Positions 7,501 to 14,634 of a stretch of 20,630 nucleotides of DNA are shown piece after piece. Below the pieces are notes generated by a model that saw only the letters and a program-made list of their open reading frames with translations, was not told the origin of the DNA and did not search any database. Where the stretch lies: positions 1-20,630 of the forward strand of contig JACQJM010000043.1 in assembly GCA_016205045.1 (NCBI GenBank), written 5' to 3'. The DNA is from Elusimicrobiota bacterium (GTDB lineage: Bacteria > Elusimicrobiota > Elusimicrobia > JACQJN01). A program made the position numbers and the translations under genes. Position 1 is the stretch's first letter; every line of letters begins with the position of its first letter.

Positions 7501-10500
7501 CCTTATCCCAAGAGGAGTTTAGAAACTGGTTGCCTTGGGTCTCCACGGGGGCGCCCAAAAGCTTAAGGACCTCGGCGACATATACGAGCCGCAGCTGGTT
7601 GCCGTTATCGTGGCCCCCTTCACTGTAGCGGACTTGAAGGAGACCGCCTTCATCAGGCTCGGCGAGTTTGATGTGAACCTCCACGGAGTGCTGACCAAGT
7701 TTAGCGTGATACCATAGTTGATCGTCTTTAAGAATGGCCCTTCCTGAAGGGATATTGCGGGTGGCCAGCAGTCTCAGTAATGGATTCGCAAGTCTTCCCT
7801 TCTCCACCAGGCGTTCGGTGCTTAAGTTCGTAAAAGAGATGCCCCGACCTCCTATCTGCATCGATCCATCAGCCTTTGCAGTACCGGTTACTCTTGTTAG
7901 GGCGGTAAAGCTTTTCTGGTGGATATAATTGATCAAAGTATGGAGGTTGCGTATCCCTGAAAGTGAATTTTGATTTGGTTCAAGTTCTGTAACCCTCCGC
8001 GCTACCTCTTTGGGTAGGGGAGCGCGATCCTGCAAACCCGACCAGAGGAATTCAAGCTCCTTGCTTATTTCATTGAATTTGGATTCGAGCTTTTCATTCT
8101 TTTCACCTGCAATGAGTTGGTAAGAGGCCACCATACGAGCGGCATGTTCCAGGAGTACCTTGGCGGTTGCTTTATCCATGGAACCTGCGCTTCTGGCCAT
8201 TATTTCCAAGGCCTGGAAATTAGTGTCGATCAATTTATCGAAAGCTTCAAAGGTTTTAATCAGTAGCTCCTTGTTTGGAGAAGCACCTCCCGGGTTTACC
8301 GAGGCAAAAACGGCCGGATGGTCTATTTTTTTGGCGTTGAGGTCAAAGATGGTATAAGGCATATGGTAACCCCCCTCCATGAAATCGGAGTAGCCTGGGG
8401 TCATCAATACCTTCATCTTGATAGATTTGAGATTCTCAAACGTTGAGACGAACTGCCGGTATTCCTCAGGGCTTAAGCTTTGGTTAAGCTCCCTCAGGTA
8501 GTCCATGAGGTCTGCCAAGGAGACAGGGTCAGCCAAGGGTGAGGAAGTAAAATTCTGGGCCTTCATTTCTTGCAAGTCCGGGATGAGTTGCGTCAATTCC
8601 CCCACGACCTGTTCGGGATACAGCAGGGATAGGAGTTCTGAGGCGGACAACCAGTTCTGGAGGATTTCTACCAAATGTTTCCTTTTCTGCTGGTCACTTG
8701 TGTTTTTAAAGATCTCCACTAAACCATCCCTCACAAACGCTGGAGGTGACTTCATGTTAAGAAATAATTTTCCGGACCTGAGCCACCCAAATTCTGGATT
8801 ACCTTCCTTAAAGGTGTCCAACAAAGCCTGATGTACAAATTCGGGTAGAGTTCCTGGCATTCTGAGCAAACCATAGCTGCACTTACCTATAAATTCATCT
8901 GGACTCCGCAGCGCTTGAGTTAATAGTGGGAAGATGGACGGGATTAAATCTTTATGTTTTTGGAGAGCGCCATAAGCGGTCATGCGCACATATTCGTCAC
9001 TATTCCACAAAGCCTTCGCGAGAATCTCATATTGCTCTTGGGAGGGAGAAGAGGATTTGGCGAGCGCATTAATCGCAGCATGGCGCACATCTTCTTCCGG
9101 ATCCCTTAGGGCTTCGGACAGGTATCCCAGAAGAGGTTCGGTCAAGGAAGGAAGTTGTGCGAAAGCATCGGCCGCATACTGACGAATGGTGGCGTCGTGA
9201 TATTTAAGGGCGGAAAGTAACTCATTTTGCGCTTCTTGGGACAAGGTTACGCCCTGTCCACTTAGAATGAAGGTGGCTCCCAAGCGAACTTCAGGATCCT
9301 CATCTTTTGAGGCTTCCTGCACCTGGTTAAGGACGTGGGCACCCAGGGGTCTTATTGCTATTCCATGGCCACCTTCTGGATGAAAAAGAGCATCTAACTG
9401 ATAGCCACCAAATGTTTTGTTGGATGAGTTCCTCTGGATCGCTTGGACAACGCTACGACGTACGGTGACATCCGGATCCTTTAATAAATCCCCCAAAACT
9501 ATCAGCGCGGAATCAGAAACTTCGTTGGTTGTGGCCAGAGCTTTGACGGCATTGCGGCGCACGTAAGCAGCGGGATGAGAAAAAGCTTCCACGATCCCAT
9601 CCTCTATCTTCTTTCCATCTGAGAGAGGAATTTTGTCGCGGGCGGCCAGGTTCCTTGCGGCGGCTTCTGATAAATTTTGATCAGGATGTTTTAGGGCCCA
9701 GACCGAAACTTCTCGGTAGTCGAGATCAGCCAGAGAAAACAACGAAAGAAGTTCTTTGAGAATTGGGTCGGGCAAGATTTTTTGGCCGATCAGCACTTTA
9801 AACACTGTTCCTCGATATTTATAGTCCTTCTTGTCTTTTAATATTTCCACCAAACCATCCACAGCAAATGCTGGCAATGAATCATCCTGCTCAAGAACAT
9901 GAAGGATGCCAGTCTTGGTAGATTCATCTGCTTGTTCCCAATACGCGATTAAGTCTCGTACCGCTGCCAAGGTCAGGTCCCTCACCTTAGTTTTAAAAAA
10001 TGGATAAGCATCATGGAGAAGGCCCAAAGAGGCCTGAACCCGGACAGCTAGATCCTTATCCTCCAGAGCCTTATATAAAGCCTCTTTGACTGGGTGTTCT
10101 TTATTATCTTGATGGGCGAGAACTATTGATGCATGTCTTCGGACCACTACATCCTGATCTTGCAGCGCGATTAGCAGGAGGGAAATGATGTTCTGGGGTA
10201 GGTGCCGATTCCTCGCAAGCGCCATTATGGCGTTAGCATGTACATGGAGCTGGGATTCATTTTCGAGAAGGGGCACAATTTCGTCTAAAGAAATAGGTCC
10301 GTAACGGCTGAGGATGTCGCTTCCTAAGTTGGCTATCTCGGGATAGGGAGACTTCAGGGCTTTTACGCAGGACGCCCTTATTGCCTTGTCGAGGTTGTCC
10401 ATGGTACCGGATTGGAGTGGGAATGAGAATTTGATGGCATACATAGGTGTGACTGAGAATTTTTTTGCTAACCATTTGGCGGCCAGAGGACCCCAAACCG

Positions 10501-11869
10501 GGACCTCGTGTCTGACGAGCCATCCCATCGACGCGCCGAGTTTGGCCGGACCCAGCCACCAATACTTGGTCGAGAAGAAAGAATGTATCTCGGTGGGAAT
10601 ATCTAAAACAAATACAATAAATAGGAATAGATTGGAAAGCCAGAAAATCGCCCCCAAGAACTTATAATAGAGATTATACTTGCTGGTAATCTTGCCATGA
10701 GGTCCGAAAGGACCAATAACCGGAGGAACCATGCTTGTGCCGGACATGGGCAAACCAATCCCATATGTTAATGCCAGTTCCGCAACATGGGAGGTTGCAG
10801 GTGGACCCGGTTTGGGATCGCCCCGCGATTTGCCAAAAAATGCCTTAATGGCGTTGATAACTTTTCTGGAAGGAGGCCCATGAAGGGAGCTATAATCAAG
10901 TATTTTATGGCCAACCTCATGAGGAATGATATCCTCAAAATTCTGCTTTCCCGAGGCATAGAAATTAACTAGGGGTTTAGTAAATGAGGGTCCAGCATTC
11001 CCGGCCGAAAATATTTTAACCTCAGCACCCGACTCCACGAATTTCTTAGGTGCGTGCCCCCACGCAGGCTCTTCAAGGTAAGGTAGAGGAGGGAATTGTA
11101 CTTTTGGGAACTTTTTACCTGCGAACTCCACGGTCTCAAGGTCTGGATTCACCAATTTATTATGCATCTTAGGATGAAGAGGTTCACCCTGTGTTGAATC
11201 GAAGTTCACCCCGGATTCGTCTGGGACCAGATTCGATTTATGAGCGACATCCTTTAATTGGCTAACGAAGTGAGCCTGTAAACTTGCTTGATACATCTTT
11301 ACTTGATCTCTTTGGGCTTCAGGTACCGCTCCAAGGATCGCTTTTAATTGGTAGAGCTCCCACATCGTTGATGCGGCTCCAAACTGATAACTATCTGGGT
11401 CGGATGCCTGTCCTATCTTGATATCAGATTTCTTTGCGGCTGTCGCCATGATCTTGTCAACCTTTCGAAATACAGATTTCGCATAGGCCCCAACTGCATC
11501 TTGAATTAGCTTGGCCTGAACTTTGACCGGCTTGCCTTTCACCTCTGATGGAAAGAGGTTTGTTTTTCCCATCACAGCAAAGAAAGATTCAGGTATGGAG
11601 GGGTTGGACAAATCAAGCTTTAATAGTTGTAAGAAGTTGGGTCCTTGAGCGTGAGTGACATCCATAACGAAAGATGCCCAGAATGACGAGGGCATTTGAG
11701 CCCCTTGACCTGTTGGGGATAAATTTTGGCCTTGGAGAGATTGAGCTAGAATCTCGTAAGGGGTAGAACCAGGGCCTATTAAAATCAGGCAGTTGATAAG
11801 GAAAATAGCTAAGAGCTTTTGAACTAGGCTGGTGGGCGAGATAGGAGGACTTTTTGGAGGGAGGCCCAT
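4544..11869 (-). CDS. Giant exported protein: HExxH protease-like, HEAT repeats, phosphohistidine domain, PEP-synthase-type ATP-grasp
   Basis: About 2441 residues from ATG 11869; a TTG at 11881 would add four. Residues 20-40 are a hydrophobic export/anchor segment. Residues 317-321 are HEVGH (IIPHEVGHKIL), a zinc-metalloprotease-type motif. Membrane-like stretches follow near 405-430. Residues about 490-1090 are an array of HEAT repeats of the A(I)xAL...D(E)xVR type. Residues 1320-1700 are unrecognised. Residues 1745-1875 are a PEP-utiliser mobile domain with GGLLSHAAITTRELGLPAV and phospho-accepting His1798. Residues 1890-2105 are charged helices. Residues 2110-2441 are a PPDK/PpsA-type ATP-grasp with VGGKSAKLGE (Lys2122), VRSSAVQED (Arg2232), AAGVMFTINPVTG and ILQARPVT (Arg2427). 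PpsA places ATP-grasp first and His second; here the order is reversed and the C-terminal PEP/pyruvate barrel is missing. It probably transfers phosphate internally, but substrate and side of the membrane are unknown. It is monocistronic, with its own promoter. Confidence 0.85.
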   Translation of the reverse strand: MGLPPKSPPISPTSLVQKLLAIFLINCLILIGPGSTPYEILAQSLQGQNLSPTGQGAQMPSSFWASFVMDVTHAQGPNFLQLLKLDLSNPSIPESFFAVMGKTNLFPSEVKGKPVKVQAKLIQDAVGAYAKSVFRKVDKIMATAAKKSDIKIGQASDPDSYQFGAASTMWELYQLKAILGAVPEAQRDQVKMYQASLQAHFVSQLKDVAHKSNLVPDESGVNFDSTQGEPLHPKMHNKLVNPDLETVEFAGKKFPKVQFPPLPYLEEPAWGHAPKKFVESGAEVKIFSAGNAGPSFTKPLVNFYASGKQNFEDIIPHEVGHKILDYSSLHGPPSRKVINAIKAFFGKSRGDPKPGPPATSHVAELALTYGIGLPMSGTSMVPPVIGPFGPHGKITSKYNLYYKFLGAIFWLSNLFLFIVFVLDIPTEIHSFFSTKYWWLGPAKLGASMGWLVRHEVPVWGPLAAKWLAKKFSVTPMYAIKFSFPLQSGTMDNLDKAIRASCVKALKSPYPEIANLGSDILSRYGPISLDEIVPLLENESQLHVHANAIMALARNRHLPQNIISLLLIALQDQDVVVRRHASIVLAHQDNKEHPVKEALYKALEDKDLAVRVQASLGLLHDAYPFFKTKVRDLTLAAVRDLIAYWEQADESTKTGILHVLEQDDSLPAFAVDGLVEILKDKKDYKYRGTVFKVLIGQKILPDPILKELLSLFSLADLDYREVSVWALKHPDQNLSEAAARNLAARDKIPLSDGKKIEDGIVEAFSHPAAYVRRNAVKALATTNEVSDSALIVLGDLLKDPDVTVRRSVVQAIQRNSSNKTFGGYQLDALFHPEGGHGIAIRPLGAHVLNQVQEASKDEDPEVRLGATFILSGQGVTLSQEAQNELLSALKYHDATIRQYAADAFAQLPSLTEPLLGYLSEALRDPEEDVRHAAINALAKSSSPSQEQYEILAKALWNSDEYVRMTAYGALQKHKDLIPSIFPLLTQALRSPDEFIGKCSYGLLRMPGTLPEFVHQALLDTFKEGNPEFGWLRSGKLFLNMKSPPAFVRDGLVEIFKNTSDQQKRKHLVEILQNWLSASELLSLLYPEQVVGELTQLIPDLQEMKAQNFTSSPLADPVSLADLMDYLRELNQSLSPEEYRQFVSTFENLKSIKMKVLMTPGYSDFMEGGYHMPYTIFDLNAKKIDHPAVFASVNPGGASPNKELLIKTFEAFDKLIDTNFQALEIMARSAGSMDKATAKVLLEHAARMVASYQLIAGEKNEKLESKFNEISKELEFLWSGLQDRAPLPKEVARRVTELEPNQNSLSGIRNLHTLINYIHQKSFTALTRVTGTAKADGSMQIGGRGISFTNLSTERLVEKGRLANPLLRLLATRNIPSGRAILKDDQLWYHAKLGQHSVEVHIKLAEPDEGGLLQVRYSEGGHDNGNQLRLVYVAEVLKLLGAPVETQGNQFLNSSWDKDHGLLSRSQLEKALPRFLSALTQTGNLDWALQRIEIDEGFDRAREVARAMAATHIAQGKVPFFVHVNSTHSNALHDSYVKYLDVEKSRVGYRDTLNRELHRLGLPEIPKGLPFGQEVIDEQFTLPVRLALARGELVLDSSGIPQQTDYRPIERLAQAISGDHEAPISMAAALSASEMNGVNIETIGGIGRLRAERAQWFWGDKDGVVAYTLLDPQTQTVAYATAYHWDGQALQNLDADALVEILRRRGIESSLGTLSSRIQRRKWHRLSSLAPLPAESGTTAQGLAASSGPGSFVTGRAVFRKEGGIKKGGVFIAPYTTPDDLEYMRQSAAVVTTGGGLLSHAAITTRELGLPAVILNDAHWASLGGQSVLEIEVEHPGEAVQGPGDLWLVREVQRKRLQIKEGDIIRVDGRRGLVTSFNLEAQGNISDSHFNQTIEEIYRTLREFRGERGMAATIAAWLGHLRGPPQFIAARFVLEEALWNPILANYRDEIVAAALSVNQELRRELQSYGKELLRTRLAQIEQEIEPDQDVSESDIVKLKTQLSELTALSEALQIDRSPLQVLEATLEEWQSLSQTVKRRAAEAIETAVQSWTQRIHDLQTADLPGLRSIIRHLSATHLEQDLALMQAKANELATEKKERILRERPSVIPLENVDDDFSDLVGGKSAKLGEIMQVVLREGGYVPQGVALTTEAYLRFLSESGLEDQVMREAQEMDEYLSHADLNRQETLEWIRDRSARIQDLIRSARLDSEQGLGREILDSLKGRRLEGALFAVRSSAVQEDRQEAAFAGAAETYLYVDLDNILEKVVENWASFWLPRGIQYRWQQGIRSIELRPAVTIQKMANAEAAGVMFTINPVTGRRDIVINAAFGLGEGIVSGLVQADQYLANREGEEIAPPVLGNKKVKVVRKIEGVGTEVRPVPPKERKRRTLTPTQVRQLTLIGTALEDYFGYPLDIEFAIEDGQIVILQARPVTVSGINASRQPN

Positions 11870-11885
11870 GGCAAACCCCAATTAG

Positions 11886-11902
11886 CCTGCACTGTACGCA
11901 GG
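11886..11902. other. Small hairpin in the 5' leader of the giant gene
   Basis: CCTGC (11886-11890) and GCAGG (11898-11902) form a 5-bp stem with a 7-nt loop, between the predicted transcription start and the start codon of the giant gene. Whether it affects expression is unknown. Confidence 0.35.
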
Positions 11903-11919
11903 CGCGCGTTCTAACTTTA

Positions 11920-11947
11920 AGTATAGCTGGACCGCTTGAAATGTCAA
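11920..11947 (-). promoter_or_regulatory. Sigma-70-type promoter of the giant gene
   Basis: On the minus strand there is a perfect -35 box TTGACA (11947-11942), a 16-bp spacer and a -10 box TATACT (11925-11920; 5 of 6 to TATAAT). Transcription would start near 11913, about 45 nt before ATG 11869. Confidence 0.65.
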
Positions 11948-11978
11948 TATGGCGAGTCAAGATCAGGGAAGTCGATAA

Positions 11979-12068
11979 ATCGGGCAACCCGATCAGTTTA
12001 CTGACGGCTGGGGACCCCCTCTGGGGGACCGCCGGCACCCGGAGCTCGTCGCGCCTCTCTGGGGCTCC
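11979..12068. repeat. Cluster of short hairpins between the giant gene and direct repeat copy 2
   Basis: Three inverted repeats: ATCGGG-CAA-CCCGAT (11979-11993), CCCCC-TCT-GGGGG (12015-12027), and GGAGC...GCTCC (12041-12045 with 12064-12068). I see no gene in this stretch. Confidence 0.5.
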
Positions 12069-12069
12069 A

Positions 12070-12190
12070 ATCGTCCCTGAGCTCCGCGAGGGGGCTGCGT
12101 AGGGTGTTGGAGGGAGGGAGTGAATATGATGCGGGGAAGTATGGGGAGCTTTTAGGAAAGGCGGCAGATGAAATTTTATTGGGACTTTAA
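12070..12190 (+). repeat. Direct repeat, copy 2
   Basis: The partner of 4404-4524; positions 12070-12119 are identical to copy 1. The following 71 bp encode SEYDAGKYGELLGKAADEIL and LGL with a stop at 12188-12190, similar to the copy 1 tail (DYDKKKYLELLEKCVDEI). The two copies lie 7666 bp apart in the same orientation and bracket the giant gene. Confidence 0.8.
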
Positions 12191-12197
12191 TACTCGC

Positions 12198-12494
12198 TCA
12201 AGCATTCGAGAGGAAATCAATCAAACGCGAGGCCATCGTGTGGGTAGAACATTTAGGCAGGCGCAAGACAACAATTCCTGTGTGTTTGGAAGGTGGAAAG
12301 AGGATGGGGTTTCCAAATTGTTTAAAATTGGATGAAACAATGTGTCTTTTTTCAGATTGAGCCCTATTGTAAACTTCCTCATCCGATAGCCCCGATCCGC
12401 CGATTTCTCTTATGTCAACAGCATCCAGACCCTTTTGTCGCAGAGTTTCAGAAATCCAATCGGGGAGGTTCTCATCCAAAAGGAGTCTAAGCAT
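12198..12494 (-). CDS. DUF5615 PIN-like toxin
   Basis: A 98-residue protein beginning MLRLLLDENLPDWISETLRQ. The LLDENLP motif with Asp7, the GLSDEEVYNRA helix and the late TGIVVLRLP strand mark the DUF5615 PIN-like family, the presumed ribonuclease toxin of DUF433/DUF5615 modules. In most members a T(N/x)xxKDF motif supplies a second acidic residue. Here the segment reads VSSNFKQF, with Gln in place of Asp, so catalysis may be weakened. The ATG at 12494 is 10 bp after the stop of the antitoxin gene, which indicates co-transcription and coupling. Such modules are usually autorepressed by the antitoxin; this is family knowledge, and no operator is visible. Confidence 0.8.
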   Translation of the reverse strand: MLRLLLDENLPDWISETLRQKGLDAVDIREIGGSGLSDEEVYNRAQSEKRHIVSSNFKQFGNPILFPPSKHTGIVVLRLPKCSTHTMASRLIDFLSNA

Positions 12495-12504
12495 TGAGCA
12501 CGGT

Positions 12505-12741
12505 TTAGGAAACGGAGATTATTTCCTCTTGAACCGCCAGGGATGCATACTGCAAGGCTTCCTGGATTCCAGCTTTGGTTATTTGTGGGTAGGCTTTCAA
12601 AATGTCATCAAAGGTATCCCCGGCAGCTATGTGATCAAGAATTAGATGAATGGGAACGCGGGTTCCCTTAATGCAGAGCTCTCCGCCACATATTTTTGGA
12701 TCTGATACAATCCATGTCCACTGTAATGTCGTGGTGCCCAT
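12505..12741 (-). CDS. DUF433 antitoxin
   Basis: A 78-residue protein from ATG 12741: MGTTTLQWTWIVSDPKICGG, then ELCIKGTRVPIHLILDHIAA. The pattern (I..DP.IC.GKP.IKGTRIPV..IL..LA.G.T..EIL..YP.L....V..AL.YA) is diagnostic of DUF433, a small winged-helix/HTH antitoxin. The last helix reads YPQITKAGIQEALQYA, as expected. A TTG at 12795 would add 18 residues (MCLFSKPRLQ...) that do not belong to the family core, so the ATG is preferred although no strong Shine-Dalgarno precedes it. It lies directly upstream of the DUF5615 toxin and is divergent from the glycosyltransferase gene. Confidence 0.85.
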   Translation of the reverse strand: MGTTTLQWTWIVSDPKICGGELCIKGTRVPIHLILDHIAAGDTFDDILKAYPQITKAGIQEALQYASLAVQEEIISVS

Positions 12742-12831
12742 GCCGATTTTTCGGTGGAGCAATTCCTGCAGTCTGGGTTTTGAAAAAAGGCACAATGCTC
12801 TTATCCGAGGATTTGGGAGGCAGTATTTCTG

Positions 12832-12860
12832 TTGAATCCTCTCTCAAATTCAAGTAATAT
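12832..12860 (+). promoter_or_regulatory. Possible promoter of the GT39-like gene
   Basis: TTGAAT (12832-12837), a 17-bp spacer and TAATAT (12855-12860), each box 4 of 6 to consensus. The predicted start is near 12866-12868, which coincides with the GTG start codon at 12867, so a leaderless transcript is possible. Weak evidence. Confidence 0.25.
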
Positions 12861-12866
12861 TTAATT

Positions 12867-14378
12867 GTGGCTGTTTCACGTGAAGTCCGCCCTGAGTTCT
12901 CCTGGCGGAAACTGCTAGAAAAACCCGAATTTCACCTCGCCGCCTTAGTGATCGTCGGCGTGGCGATGCACCTCAACCAACCCTGGTTGGGAGGCTTGGC
13001 GGGCTGGGATGACGCTTGGTATGCCTCGGGAGCCATTGGCATGATTGATGCCCGAAGTCTACTGACCCCCATCCATAACGGATACCCCACATTCTTTACA
13101 GCTCCCCCCCTGTCTTTTTGGCTTCTAGCGCTGTCCTTTCTCATTTTTGGTCCCACCACTTTTGCGGCTAAATTCGCAGGGGGGATTTCCACCCTCCTGG
13201 CGGTCTTGGTTATTTTCTTTGTGACGCGCAAATTATTTCGTTCCACTCCTCTGGCGGCCATGGCGGCCATGGCCTTCAACATGGATCCCTTTATCCTCAA
13301 ATACGGTCATCACGCCTTGGCCCACACCGCCTGGGCGGGAACGGTAGCCTTGGCCTTGGGCGCCTTGTATGCAGCACGGAAAAGACCCCTCTTCTATCTG
13401 GCCTTTGCGCTTCTCTCTGCCGCTTCCATTTTATTTAAATCCGTCCTGGGTGTTTTCCCTTTGATGATCGGAGGGATATGGTTCCTCTGGGACGGGGCAA
13501 GCACAAAGGAGTGGCTGCGCTTTACGGGAGCGGCGCTGTTGGCTCTTTTGCTGGGGGGCTCATGGTTTATCGTGGAATACATCCAATTTGGAGACTATTT
13601 TCTTAAAGAACATTTAGGAGGGATGCTGTACCAATATTCGGGGGTGGAGCGAATTTCCGGAGCTCCCTTTCGTTTGTGGGAATCTGTCTTGTGGCCGATG
13701 TCTAAGGCCTCCCTGGTGGGTCTTCTGTTTTTACCCTTTGGGCTAAGGGCTCTCTGGACCCACCGCTCTTCGGAGGAACGCTTGGTGTTCGCCTGGATTC
13801 TGGTGCCCATCATTTCTATGGCAATGACCATGCATCCCGCTCCAAAATATATGGCCCCCGCTTTTGCCGGGATGGCTATCAGCACCGGGTACTTTCTCCA
13901 CCGCGTATTGTCCCCGCGCGTTCAACAAAATTTTCTTGTATTCCTTTACAGTGTGGGCTTGGTCTGGGCTTTGGCAAACTTGGCACTTCCCATCCACCGG
14001 GGGCGAAATTTCTTAGCGGAAACACAGCCACTTCTTGATACTCTGCAGAAAGAGGTGCCCGTGGGAAGCCGATGGGTTTACGTGGTTGCGCCACATGTGC
14101 CCCTGGATCCGCAGTGGCCCAACCGCATGATGGCGGAGTACTCTCCTTCGGAAGGTCCCTTGATGCGCGGGGTAGTGAATCAAATCTTATTTTATACCAG
14201 ACGCCACTACAAAGCCATCCACCTTCAAGACCTTAAAAATTACCATGGAGCCGAGAGCATCGTTTTCAGCGCCAACCATGATCTCCCCCCTCATTCTTCC
14301 CCTCGACTCAGACCTATCTTGAGCGGCCCAGACTGGACACTTTACCGGTTCACGTCTTTTTCGGCCAAAGCCTCTTAA
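12867..14378 (+). CDS. GT-C membrane glycosyltransferase (GT39/ArnT-like)
   Basis: A 503-residue polytopic membrane protein with roughly 10-11 hydrophobic segments between residues 22 and 385 and a soluble C-terminal part of about 110 residues. The first periplasmic loop has GWDDAWYASGAI (Asp48, Asp49), equivalent to the catalytic acidic pair of GT39/GT83 enzymes. It is followed by the PPLSFWLLALSFLIFGPTTF block (family pattern KPPL..WL.A..F..FG....A.R). Such enzymes move a sugar from a polyprenyl-phosphate carrier to protein or lipid on the outer face of the membrane; the acceptor here is unknown. The GTG at 12867 has no clear Shine-Dalgarno. A parS-like palindrome overlaps codons 2-7. It is convergent with the following gene and stands alone on its strand. 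Confidence 0.85.
   Translation: MAVSREVRPEFSWRKLLEKPEFHLAALVIVGVAMHLNQPWLGGLAGWDDAWYASGAIGMIDARSLLTPIHNGYPTFFTAPPLSFWLLALSFLIFGPTTFAAKFAGGISTLLAVLVIFFVTRKLFRSTPLAAMAAMAFNMDPFILKYGHHALAHTAWAGTVALALGALYAARKRPLFYLAFALLSAASILFKSVLGVFPLMIGGIWFLWDGASTKEWLRFTGAALLALLLGGSWFIVEYIQFGDYFLKEHLGGMLYQYSGVERISGAPFRLWESVLWPMSKASLVGLLFLPFGLRALWTHRSSEERLVFAWILVPIISMAMTMHPAPKYMAPAFAGMAISTGYFLHRVLSPRVQQNFLVFLYSVGLVWALANLALPIHRGRNFLAETQPLLDTLQKEVPVGSRWVYVVAPHVPLDPQWPNRMMAEYSPSEGPLMRGVVNQILFYTRRHYKAIHLQDLKNYHGAESIVFSANHDLPPHSSPRLRPILSGPDWTLYRFTSFSAKAS
12872..12887. other. parS-like palindrome
   Basis: TGTTTCACGTGAAGTC matches the ParB-binding consensus TGTTTCACGTGAAACA at 13 of 16 positions, including the whole central TTTCACGTGAA. 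It overlaps the first codons of the glycosyltransferase gene. Mismatches in the last three bases make function uncertain. Confidence 0.35.
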
Positions 14379-14399
14379 AAGCTGCCCTGTTAACCCGAA

Positions 14400-14460
14400 A
14401 AATTCAGTGGCACCACATTTATCTTCCTAGAATCCTGAACAAAATAGTACCACTGAATTT
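14400..14460. repeat. Hairpin 1 of four
   Basis: AAATTCAGTGGCAC (14400-14413) pairs with GTACCACTGAATTT (14447-14460), 13 of 14 positions, with a 33-nt loop. It begins 21 bp after the glycosyltransferase stop. There is no T-tract, so this is not a canonical terminator. Confidence 0.75.
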
Positions 14461-14508
14461 CTCACTTGCCAGAATAGACGTCGTAGAAGCAGATGTCTGG
14501 CAAGTGAG
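14461..14508. repeat. Hairpin 2 of four
   Basis: CTCACTTGCCAGA (14461-14473) is the exact reverse complement of TCTGGCAAGTGAG (14496-14508), with a 22-nt loop. It abuts hairpin 1 with no gap. Confidence 0.8.
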
Positions 14509-14515
14509 GGGTACC

Positions 14516-14566
14516 CCTCACTTTGGCCGCTAAACATCTTTGGGCTAGCTATGCGGCAAAGTGAGG
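14516..14566. repeat. Hairpin 3 of four
   Basis: CCTCACTTTGGCCGC (14516-14530) pairs with GCGGCAAAGTGAGG (14553-14566) with one bulged base. The junction with hairpin 2 is itself an 18-bp perfect palindrome, GTGAGGGGTACCCCTCAC (14504-14521), so the arms of hairpins 2 and 3 can pair with each other instead. Confidence 0.75.
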
Positions 14567-14578
14567 CCCGGGGAGGGT

Positions 14579-14605
14579 GAATTCTTCAGTTAAACTGAAG
14601 AATTC
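14579..14605. terminator. Hairpin 4 of four, possible bidirectional terminator
   Basis: GAATTCTTCAGTT (14579-14591) and AACTGAAGAATTC (14593-14605) form a perfect inverted repeat around one base. It lies 29 bp beyond the end of the minus-strand gene that stops at 14635 and between convergent genes, where a terminator is expected. T-runs are poor on both strands. Confidence 0.4.
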
Positions 14606-14634
14606 AGGTTAAACTTTCAAATAATCGAGAGAAG

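Noticed and set aside
11613..12038. Minus-strand 141-codon frame overlapping the start of the giant gene
   Set aside because: It is out of frame with the giant gene's export segment, spans its promoter and hairpins, and shows no domain.
13743..14094. Minus-strand frames opposite the glycosyltransferase
   Set aside because: They are antisense to membrane-segment codons and have no recognisable features.
14400..14605. CRISPR array
   Set aside because: The inverted repeats differ in sequence from one another, and there is no constant direct repeat or regular spacer.
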